Shown here: in pieces, positions 1 to 4,626 of the stretch
Numbering within the stretch: position 1 is the stretch's first letter
Layout: each line of letters starts with the position of its first letter
Source: Trebonia sp.
GTDB lineage: Bacteria > Actinomycetota > Actinomycetes > Streptosporangiales > Streptosporangiaceae
DNA: 5,226 nucleotides
Assembly (NCBI GenBank): GCA_030038035.1
Contig: JASHPP010000334.1
Location: forward strand, 1-5,226
Direction: 5' to 3'
Translations under genes and position numbers: made by a program
The notes under the pieces: generated by a model
The model's database searches: none
The model's input: the letters and a program-made list of their open reading frames with translations, nothing else
Told to the model about the DNA's origin: nothing

Positions 1-228
1 CCCGTGCGTGCAGATCACCGCGAGTATCTCGCGCCCGGCGACCATCTCCAGCACGCCGGCGGCGTCCTCGCCGGGGTCGATGACGATGACCTCCTCGTCA
101 TCGCCGATGACCCAGGCGTTCTGCTCTGTCAGCTCGGGCGAGCGACTCCCCGAGGTCCCCCCGCTCATGGCGGGAGCGTCCGTCCCCCCATATCCCCCTG
201 ACCAGACCCGCTCGATCCGAGCTTCCAT
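1..228 (-). CDS. MBL-fold metallo-hydrolase, N-terminal part (cut by window edge)
   Basis: Only the first 76 codons are present; the 3' part lies beyond position 1. The peptide opens MEARIERVWSGG, passes a Gly/Ser-rich stretch (about residues 11-30), then reads NAWVIGDDEEVIVIDPG, a typical first beta-strand pair of metallo-beta-lactamase-fold hydrolases, and finally AVICTHG at residues 70-76. The His of THG would be the first ligand of the HxHxDH zinc motif, whose remainder is outside the window. From memory it most resembles the actinobacterial glyoxalase-II-like family exemplified by Mycobacterium Rv2260, often found beside the mycothiol-dependent formaldehyde dehydrogenase; that neighbour cannot be seen here, so substrate is unknown. 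The ATG at 228 is preferred over the in-frame ATG at 168 because GAAGGG lies a suitable distance upstream and the MEARIERV opening matches the family. Fold assignment is fairly sure; function is not. Confidence 0.8.
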   Translation of the reverse strand, partial: MEARIERVWSGGYGGTDAPAMSGGTSGSRSPELTEQNAWVIGDDEEVIVIDPGEDAAGVLEMVAGREILAVICTHG

Positions 229-274
229 CAGCCGCACCCTTCGCGCCTCGCGCTGACCCGAATTGTTTGGCGAC

Positions 275-280
275 ACTTTA
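275..280 (-). promoter_or_regulatory. Possible -10 element for the MBL hydrolase gene
   Basis: On the minus strand TAAAGT fits the actinobacterial TAnnnT -10 pattern. It lies 46 bases before the ATG at 228 and upstream of the GAAGGG ribosome site, so transcription could begin near 268 and give a short leader of about 40 bases. The best -35-like hexamer is TTGTTG (295-300), but the 14-base spacer is short, so the call is weak. A separate promoter would fit the 128-base gap and the hairpins that separate this gene from marC. Confidence 0.3.
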
Positions 281-325
281 GCCCGTATGCCGGACAACAA
301 AGCGCGCCCACCCAAGAGCCATACG

Positions 326-366
326 TGCCGCAGCCTCCCCCGCGGCAAGTGCGCCGTTAAGGCGCA
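326..366 (-). terminator. Tandem GC-rich hairpins at the end of the marC gene
   Basis: Two inverted repeats lie back to back. The first, 350-366, is a perfect 6-bp stem (TGCGCC/GGCGCA) with a 5-base loop that contains the marC stop codon (TAA at 359-357). The second, 326-347, is a 6-bp stem (TGCCGC/GCGGCA) with a 10-base loop. Neither is followed by a run of U in the minus-strand transcript, so this is not a classical intrinsic terminator. U-less hairpins are however often proposed as terminators or 3'-end stabilisers in high-GC actinomycetes, and the location at the end of a three-gene cluster fits. GC-rich DNA makes short stems likely by chance. Confidence 0.4.
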
Positions 367-998
367 GCCGGGAGCTCCGGGGGTCGCCCCCCGGGTAATG
401 CCTGCGCGGCGAAGGCTATCGCGGACTGGGCGACAAGCTGGATCGCGATCGCGGACAGCAGCAGGCCGGCGATGCGGGTGAGCAACTCCACGCCATTGTC
501 GGTGAGCACCCGGTGGATTACCTCGGCGAAGCGCATCACCAGCCAGGCGGACACGGCCACCGCGATGATCGCCAGCGCCAGCGCGAGCCCGTCGAGCACG
601 CTCGCTACCCGCTGCACGTACAGCATCGTCGCCACGATCGCGCCCGGGCCGGCCAGCAGCGGCGTGCCGAGCGGCACGAACGCCACGTTGGCCCTGGCGC
701 GCTGCGCCGAGGTGGGCTCCTCCGCGTGGCCGGTCAGCAGCTCCAGCGAGACCAGCAGCAGGAGCAGCCCGCCGGCGCCTTCGAGCGCGGGCAGCCCGAC
801 CTGGGTATAGGCGAGGATGGTGCGTCCGAACAGCGCGAACGCCACGATCACGCCGAACGCCACCACCGACGCCTGCAGCGCCAGCTTCCGCCGCGTGCGC
901 GCCGGCCGCCCCCGGGTCAGCCCGAGGAACACCGGGACGATGCCCGGCGGATCGATGATCACGAAGAGCGTGACGAACGCCTCCCAGAAGAACTTCAC
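357..998 (-). CDS. MarC-family integral membrane protein
   Basis: 213-residue hydrophobic protein of the MarC/YhgN family (UPF0056), a usual length for the family. About six membrane segments are visible, near residues 5-27, 42-63, 70-89, 105-128, 134-156 and 172-200. Family signatures are present: DPPGIVPVFLGLT (16-28) after the first helix, PLGTPLLAGPGAI (109-121) in the fourth, and RIAGLLLSAIAIQ (175-187) in the last. E. coli MarC was once linked to multiple antibiotic resistance, but that role was withdrawn; no transport substrate is firmly known, so none is assigned. The start is GTG at 998, with GGAG five bases upstream, and this codon overlaps the stop of the upstream PHP gene in GTGA, implying translational coupling. 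The Pro-rich C-terminus lies in the hairpin region. Family call is very secure. Confidence 0.93.
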   Translation of the reverse strand: MKFFWEAFVTLFVIIDPPGIVPVFLGLTRGRPARTRRKLALQASVVAFGVIVAFALFGRTILAYTQVGLPALEGAGGLLLLLVSLELLTGHAEEPTSAQRARANVAFVPLGTPLLAGPGAIVATMLYVQRVASVLDGLALALAIIAVAVSAWLVMRFAEVIHRVLTDNGVELLTRIAGLLLSAIAIQLVAQSAIAFAAQALPGGRPPELPAAP

Positions 999-1852
999 CG
1001 CGGCTCCGTCCGCACCGGCCGGACGGCGGTGGCCATGCCGATCAGGCGCTCGTAGTCTGCCGGGGGCGTGGTGTCGCGGCCGAGTCCGCTGTCCCTGAAC
1101 GAGCCATGGTCGTCGCTGCCGCCCGTCGCGAGCAGGCCGAGGCGGCTGGCCAGGGCAGCAAGCCGGGATCGTTCGGAATCATCGTGGTCGGGATGGAAGA
1201 CCTCCAGGCCAGCGAGGCCTACGGCGGCCAGCCCGGCGATGACCTCGTCCGGTATCTCGTAGCCGGGCGAGCGGGGGTGGGCGAGCACGGGCACCCCGCC
1301 GGCGGCGCGGACCAGCGTGATCGCCCGCTCAGGAGCGGGGGCGTACCGGCCGACGTGGGCGCGGCCGCCGTCGGCGATCCAGTCGGCGGTGAAGGCCCCG
1401 GCCGGCGTGGCGACCACGCCGGCCTCGGCCAGGGCGCGGGCGATGTGCGGCCTGCCGACGACCGCGCCGTCCGCGATCGCGGTGACCTGCTCCCACGTGA
1501 CGGGGGCGCCGAGCTCCCTGAGCTTGCCGACCATCGCGATGGCGCGGTGGATCCTGTCGTCCCTGACGAGCTCCATCTCCGCGCCGAGCGCGGTGTCGTC
1601 AGGGTCGAACAGGTACGCGAGCATGTGCATGCCGCGGCCGTCGAGCAGACACGACAACTCGGCGCCGGGGATCAGGGTCAGGCCGGGCGGGAGCGCCCCG
1701 ATGGCCTGCGCGAGGCCGCCGGTGGTGTCGTGGTCGGTGAGCGCCACCACGTCCAGGTGCGCCGCCGCCGCACGGCGGACCACCTCGGCCGGCGGGTCGG
1801 TGCCGTCCGAGGCGCTGCTGTGGACGTGCAGGTCGATGCGCACGGCGGACAT
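995..1852 (-). CDS. PHP-domain phosphoesterase (TrpH / RNase AM-like)
   Basis: 285 residues, the normal length for single-domain PHP phosphoesterases of the YciV/TrpH group. Metal-binding motifs are intact: DLHVHS (His9, His11), LTDHDT (Asp40, His41), GAELS (Glu64), HMLAY (His75), VLAHPRSPG, and the C-terminal GGSDDHG (Asp248, His249). The central GRPHIARAL stretch is also characteristic of this group. Characterised relatives are trinuclear-metal enzymes that hydrolyse 3',5'-nucleoside bisphosphates or trim short RNA and DNA from the 5' end (RNase AM), in the cytoplasm. Which of these activities applies here is not shown by the sequence. The ATG at 1852 puts the HxH motif at the expected position near the N-terminus, although no strong Shine-Dalgarno is seen. 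It starts 34 bases after the DUF6758 stop and ends overlapping marC by four bases, so the three probably share an mRNA. Confidence 0.93.
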   Translation of the reverse strand: MSAVRIDLHVHSSASDGTDPPAEVVRRAAAAHLDVVALTDHDTTGGLAQAIGALPPGLTLIPGAELSCLLDGRGMHMLAYLFDPDDTALGAEMELVRDDRIHRAIAMVGKLRELGAPVTWEQVTAIADGAVVGRPHIARALAEAGVVATPAGAFTADWIADGGRAHVGRYAPAPERAITLVRAAGGVPVLAHPRSPGYEIPDEVIAGLAAVGLAGLEVFHPDHDDSERSRLAALASRLGLLATGGSDDHGSFRDSGLGRDTTPPADYERLIGMATAVRPVRTEPR

Positions 1853-1886
1853 CGTACAAGCCGGATCCGCGCGGGGCGCGCCCGCG

Positions 1887-2510
1887 TCAGCCGGGCAGCC
1901 GCGGGGACAGCGCGCCGAACGGCAGGTCCAGGTCCTGTTCGGGGTGCCGGAGGTCGCGCAGCTGCAGCGGCTCGAGCAGCATCACCCCGGCGGTGTCCGG
2001 CCAGAGCAGCACCCACAGCCAGCTGCCCGCCACCTCGCCGGCGAACACGGCGGCGTCGCCGGATTCGACGTGCCACAGCGGGGCCTCATGGTTGGCCACC
2101 CGGACGGTGGCGTACGGCTGGCCGGTCGCGAAGCCGTCCCCCGGGTCCGGTCCGGGCAGGCCGGCCAGGCCAGCGCCGAGGCCCACGCCGGGCTCTTCGG
2201 CGACGACGAGCAGGTCGGCGGGGCCGCCGAGCGGGTTCGGGCCGGACAGCGCGACGGCGAAGCCCCTGGCGCCGCTGCGTTCGTCGCCCGCCCCGGCGAA
2301 ACCGCTGACCAGCCAGCCCTGCGGCAGCGGCCACGGCACCAGGACCGCGACCCTCGCGTTCTTGAGCAGGCTGTCAAGCCCGTCGCGCGTCGGCCTGCGC
2401 ACCGTCAGGGGGTCGATGTCCCCGTGCACGTCACAGCGCCATGCACTCGACCAAGCCGTCGGCGCATGCGCTGGACTGCCGCAACGCGGGCACACCGCTC
2501 TCCCCACCAC
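1887..2510 (-). CDS. DUF6758-type zinc-ribbon-like protein of unknown function
   Basis: 207 residues if it starts at GTG 2510. The N-terminus has a putative metal site, CPRCG followed about 17 residues later by CDVHG, giving Cys-x2-Cys and Cys-x2-His. After this come [56 protein letters not shown] in pieces, [24 protein letters not shown] and the end GALSPRLPG. These blocks match what I remember of the actinobacterial family DUF6758, which lies next to PHP and MarC genes. No enzymatic function is known to me. Start is uncertain: GTG at 2510, 2507 and 2495 are in frame. Family length favours 2510 or 2507, while GGGGAG at 2499-2504 is well placed for 2495 (202 residues, beginning M-CPRC). No signal peptide or membrane helix is evident, although a Trp-rich hydrophobic stretch lies near the C-terminus. 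Confidence 0.85.
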   Translation of the reverse strand: MVGRAVCPRCGSPAHAPTAWSSAWRCDVHGDIDPLTVRRPTRDGLDSLLKNARVAVLVPWPLPQGWLVSGFAGAGDERSGARGFAVALSGPNPLGGPADLLVVAEEPGVGLGAGLAGLPGPDPGDGFATGQPYATVRVANHEAPLWHVESGDAAVFAGEVAGSWLWVLLWPDTAGVMLLEPLQLRDLRHPEQDLDLPFGALSPRLPG

Positions 2511-2520
2511 GCTAGGCGCA

Positions 2521-2530
2521 TATCTACCCT
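2521..2530. promoter_or_regulatory. Overlapping divergent -10 elements between DUF6758 and Nudix genes
   Basis: The two start codons (GTG 2510 minus, ATG 2538 plus) are only 27 bases apart. On the plus strand TACCCT (2525-2530) is a TAnnnT box exactly 7 bases before the Nudix ATG, the spacing expected for leaderless transcription, and no Shine-Dalgarno precedes that ATG. On the minus strand TAGATA (2526-2521) is a weaker -10-like hexamer that would start transcription around 2513, just before the DUF6758 start. The two boxes overlap by two bases, so polymerase could hardly occupy both at once. The plus-strand box is the better supported of the two. Confidence 0.5.
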
Positions 2531-2537
2531 TAGCGTC

Positions 2538-2951
2538 ATGACCACACACGTGACCGATTGCGTCGGCGCCGTCATCACGGACCAAGCGGGGCGGCTGCTG
2601 CTGATAAAGCGCGGGCACGAGCCGGGTAAGGGGCTGTGGTCGATACCGGGCGGGCGGGTCGAGGCGGGCGAGTCGGACGCCGCCGCACTGGTCCGCGAGA
2701 TCCGCGAGGAGACCGGGCTGGCCGTGGTGCCCGGCCGGCTGATCGGGCGGGTGCGCCGCCCGGCGGGCGCGGCCGGCGGCGAATTCGACATCCGCGACTA
2801 CGCGGCGGAGGTGACCGGGGGGATGCTCGTCCCCGGGGATGACGCCGACGACGCGATGTGGGCAGCCCCCGCGGACCTGGACGGCCTTCCGCTGGCCGAC
2901 GGGCTGCTCGCGGCCCTGCGGTCCTGGGGCGTGGTGGGCGGCGCGGGCTAA
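2538..2951 (+). CDS. Nudix hydrolase, small single-domain
   Basis: 137-residue protein with a complete Nudix box at residues 39-61: Gly39, Glu45 five residues on, then REIREETGL from Arg53, matching GX5EX7REUXEEXGU. The glutamates Glu54, Glu57 and Glu58 would bind the catalytic divalent metal. The preceding LLLIKRG and KGLWSIPGG are usual for enzymes that cleave a nucleoside diphosphate linked to another group. Substrate (oxidised nucleotides, nucleotide sugars, NADH, CoA derivatives) cannot be told from sequence. The ATG at 2538 is chosen because the protein then begins just before the first conserved beta strand and because a leaderless-type -10 box precedes it. The frame stays open far upstream, but that extension is antisense to PHP and DUF6758 and is not coding. 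Two rare ATA codons (Ile23, Ile36) occur. Its stop interlocks with that of the convergent CoA lyase gene. Confidence 0.93.
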   Translation: MTTHVTDCVGAVITDQAGRLLLIKRGHEPGKGLWSIPGGRVEAGESDAAALVREIREETGLAVVPGRLIGRVRRPAGAAGGEFDIRDYAAEVTGGMLVPGDDADDAMWAAPADLDGLPLADGLLAALRSWGVVGGAG

Positions 2952-3880
2952 GTACCTGGGCGGGGCAGGCCGGCGGCTTCGCCCTTGGCGGCGATCATCA
3001 GCGCGATCTTGCGGGACGCCTCGTCGATCATCTCGCCGTCGAGCATGACCGCGCCGCGCCGGTCGGCCGAGGTCGCGCGGTCGTAGGCGGCCAGGATCCG
3101 CACCGCGCGCGCGTAGTCGGCGGCCGGCGGGGTGAAGGCCTCGTTCACCACGTCTATCTGCGCCGGGTGCAGCACCCACTTGCCGTCGTAGCCAAGCGCG
3201 GCCGCGCTGCCCGCCGCCGCCCGCAGCCCGTCGGCGTCCTGAATCCGCGCGTAGGGCCCGTCTATCGCCTGCAGGCCGACCGCCCGCGCGGCGACCAGAA
3301 TCCGCATGAGCGGGTAGTGGTGCGCGTCGAACGGGTAGCCTTCCGGCTGGCCGCCCACGGTCAGCGAGCGCATCCCGACGCTGGCCGTGAAGTCCGCGGG
3401 GCCGAAGACAAGCGACACGAGCCGCGGCGACGCGGCGGCGACCGCCTCGGCCGCCGCCAGCCCGGCGGCGTCCTCGATCTGCGCCTGGATGCCGATCCCG
3501 CCCGGCGCGAGGCCGGCCGCCTGCTCCGCCTGGCCGAGCAGCAGGTCGAGCCAGGTGACCGCGGCGGGCGAGCTGACCTTCGGCAAGACGAGGGAGCCGA
3601 CGGCGCCGGGGGCGCCCTCGACCACGGCGATCACGTCCCGATAGGCCCACGGGGTCGTGACGCCGTTCACCCGGACCGCGACCAGGCGACCTTGCCAGCC
3701 GCCTTCCCGCAGCGCCCGGACCGCGAGCGCGCGCGCATCGTCCTTGGCGCCTGGCGCGACCGAGTCCTCCAGGTCAAGCATCACCTCGTCGGCGGCCAGG
3801 TCCCGTGCCCTGGCGAGGAATCGCTCGCTGCTGGCCGGCACCGACAGGCACGTCCTGCGCGCCCGGTACGCACTGTCCAC
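2948..3880 (-). CDS. CoA ester lyase, HpcH/HpaI (CitE-like) family
   Basis: 310 residues, a typical size for CitE-like lyases that form or cleave C-C bonds in CoA thioesters such as malyl-, methylmalyl- or citramalyl-CoA. It is a TIM-barrel family using Mg2+. Visible signatures: [14 protein letters not shown] (8-21), [13 protein letters not shown] (31-43), the substrate-binding Arg70 in VRVNG, LPKV (99-102), Glu136 in [10 protein letters not shown] and Asp163 in [13 protein letters not shown] as likely metal ligands, QAIDGPY (204-210), and [13 protein letters not shown] (230-242), which matches the conserved tail of the family. No citrate lyase alpha or gamma genes lie nearby, so this is a stand-alone enzyme and not part of citrate lyase; its actual acyl-CoA is unknown. 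The start is GTG 3880; no other start lies before the first conserved motif. It runs divergently from the GNAT gene and convergently with the Nudix gene, overlapping it by four bases. Confidence 0.92.
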   Translation of the reverse strand: MDSAYRARRTCLSVPASSERFLARARDLAADEVMLDLEDSVAPGAKDDARALAVRALREGGWQGRLVAVRVNGVTTPWAYRDVIAVVEGAPGAVGSLVLPKVSSPAAVTWLDLLLGQAEQAAGLAPGGIGIQAQIEDAAGLAAAEAVAAASPRLVSLVFGPADFTASVGMRSLTVGGQPEGYPFDAHHYPLMRILVAARAVGLQAIDGPYARIQDADGLRAAAGSAAALGYDGKWVLHPAQIDVVNEAFTPPAADYARAVRILAAYDRATSADRRGAVMLDGEMIDEASRKIALMIAAKGEAAGLPRPGT

Positions 3881-3886
3881 CGCGCC

Positions 3887-3892
3887 ACCCTA
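3887..3892 (-). promoter_or_regulatory. Probable -10 element for the CoA ester lyase gene
   Basis: Minus-strand TAGGGT fits TAnnnT and ends 6 bases before the GTG start, suggesting a leaderless or nearly leaderless transcript. No good -35 hexamer is seen 16-18 bases upstream. The same AGGGTGG stretch could alternatively act as a poor Shine-Dalgarno at four bases from the GTG, so the two readings compete. Confidence 0.45.
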
Positions 3893-3922
3893 CCGTTCTG
3901 GCTGAACTGGCCCGGTCGGCAG

Positions 3923-3976
3923 CGGATGAATGTTGCATAGAGCCGGCTATAGCCGGCTGAATGTCACATTCACCCG
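3923..3976. promoter_or_regulatory. Nested palindrome, probable operator in the CoA lyase / GNAT divergent region
   Basis: The core, 3941-3958, is a perfect 18-bp palindrome made of two copies of AGCCGGCT around AT. Around it 3927-3972 is a larger imperfect palindrome with the same centre (3949.5): the outer seven bases on each side (TGAATGT, ACATTCA) pair perfectly and 19 of 23 positions per arm agree. Each arm end is itself a 15-bp dyad-like site: TGAATGTTGCATAGA (3927-3941) and TGAATGTCACATTCA (3958-3972), the latter a perfect 6-3-6 inverted repeat. They agree at 11 of 15 bases and are 31 bp apart, close to three helical turns. Three further base pairs extend it (3923-3925 with 3974-3976). 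It starts about 43 bases upstream of the CoA lyase start and ends 62 before the GNAT start, the position expected for a shared operator. No regulator gene is visible in the window. Confidence 0.6.
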
Positions 3977-3995
3977 GCAACGGCGGACCGAGCGG

Positions 3996-4001
3996 TACTG
4001 T
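3996..4001 (+). promoter_or_regulatory. Possible -10 element for the GNAT gene
   Basis: TACTGT fits TAnnnT and lies 37 bases before the chosen ATG at 4039, leaving room for a short leader that contains the GGGGAG ribosome site at 4027-4032. A -35 hexamer is not evident; the upstream region where it would fall abuts the right arm of the palindrome, so a protein bound there could affect this promoter. Confidence 0.35.
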
Positions 4002-4038
4002 GGGAGTGAGGTCCGATGTGCCCGCTGGGGAGCATGCG

Positions 4039-4626
4039 ATGGTGTCGAGCGCCGCACCGGTCGTGCGGGATGCTAGAAACGACGATGTCGTGGCCATCTG
4101 CCGGTTCGGCGAGGCGCACATTCGGCCACACTACGCGCCGCTGATCGGCGCTGCGGCGGCCGATGAGCAAGTCCGCAGGTGGTGGAACGACACGCACATC
4201 GGCGCAGCCGTCGCCGAGAGCCTAGTGGTGATCGCCGAGGCCGACGGGCAGCTTGTCGGCGTTGGGCAGCGCGGTCGCAGGGGAGCCGACCACGTGGTCT
4301 ACAAGCTCTACGTCCACCCCCAGCATCGCAGCCGCGGGCTGGGTCCACAGCTGATCGATGCACTCGCCAGGCAGCTGCCCGCCAACGTTGACCGGCTGTA
4401 CATCGAGCATTTCGTGGCCAACGAGCGCGCAGGCACCTTTTATGAGCGTGAGGGCTTCACAGTTCAGCAGATCGAACCGAGCAGCACAGGGAACCCGGCA
4501 CTTGGTGTCGTGTGGCGCGCGCGCCATCTGGCGCCATCCGCCCAGGCGTCCTGGGAGCTCACGGCCTGCCCGCGTGCCGGGGACGCGCCATCGCGCGCGT
4601 CACCGGCACGTAGCATGAAGACATGA
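4039..4626 (+). CDS. GNAT-family N-acetyltransferase
   Basis: 195 residues. The acetyl-CoA-binding region is clear: VVYKLYVHPQHRSRGLGPQLI (86-106, in pieces VYKLYVHP and RSRGLG, the R-x-x-G-x-G loop at 97-102), then DRLYIEHFVANERAGTFYEREGF (118-140), where Asn128 and Tyr135 sit at the usual motif B positions. Such enzymes move an acetyl group from acetyl-CoA to an amine on a small molecule or protein; the acceptor is not predictable. ATG 4039 is chosen because GGGGAG (4027-4032) is six bases upstream and the domain starts at about residue 8; the frame is open back to ATG 3961, but that lies inside the palindrome. After residue 168 or so the domain is finished, and the last 26 or so residues (ASWELTACPRAG onward) look like unconserved read-through. 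AGA (Arg13) and CTA (Leu62) codons suggest looser codon use than neighbours. The stop overlaps the Mrp start as ATGA. Confidence 0.88.
   Translation: MVSSAAPVVRDARNDDVVAICRFGEAHIRPHYAPLIGAAAADEQVRRWWNDTHIGAAVAESLVVIAEADGQLVGVGQRGRRGADHVVYKLYVHPQHRSRGLGPQLIDALARQLPANVDRLYIEHFVANERAGTFYEREGFTVQQIEPSSTGNPALGVVWRARHLAPSAQASWELTACPRAGDAPSRASPARSMKT
4611..4616 (+). promoter_or_regulatory. Probable -10 element for the Mrp gene, inside the GNAT 3' end
   Basis: TAGCAT fits TAnnnT and is six bases before the Mrp ATG at 4623. No Shine-Dalgarno precedes that ATG, so Mrp may be translated from a leaderless transcript, from the GNAT mRNA by ATGA coupling, or both. The element lies within the last codons of the GNAT reading frame. 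Confidence 0.4.

Noticed and set aside
372..396. GC-rich inverted repeat (GGGGG-TCG-CCCCC) near the end of marC
   Set aside because: It is inside the coding sequence for the Gly/Pro-rich C-terminus and is explained by the codons used there.
1874..1883. 10-bp palindrome GGGCGCGCCC between DUF6758 and PHP
   Set aside because: Such short all-GC palindromes are common by chance in this base composition, and it lacks a loop or U-run that would make it a terminator.
1106..2308. 400-codon plus-strand open frame antisense to PHP and DUF6758
   Set aside because: Composition is dominated by Arg, Gly and Ala with no recognisable motif; both genes on the other strand have intact catalytic or family motifs.
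1317..2537. Upstream in-frame extension of the Nudix gene (to 544 codons in total)
   Set aside because: It is antisense to PHP and DUF6758, shows no domain-like pattern, and the Nudix fold begins right after ATG 2538, which has its own promoter box.
1887..3650. Very long open frame on the minus strand (587 codons) running through DUF6758 and on through the Nudix and CoA lyase regions
   Set aside because: Only the part from about 2510 to 1887 resembles a real protein. The upstream portion is antisense to the Nudix gene and out of frame with the CoA lyase, and is rich in Arg/Gly/Ala as expected for shadow frames in high-GC DNA.
3961..4038. Longer start for the GNAT gene at ATG 3961 (26 extra residues)
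   Set aside because: That ATG is inside the palindromic operator-like element and has no ribosome site, whereas ATG 4039 has GGGGAG six bases upstream and fits the domain start.
4016..4144. Short plus-strand frame from ATG 4016 (about 42 codons) preceded by GGGAGTGAGG
   Set aside because: It overlaps the GNAT gene out of frame and its product is Cys/Arg-rich without family resemblance. The ribosome-site-like sequence is suggestive, but there is no other support.
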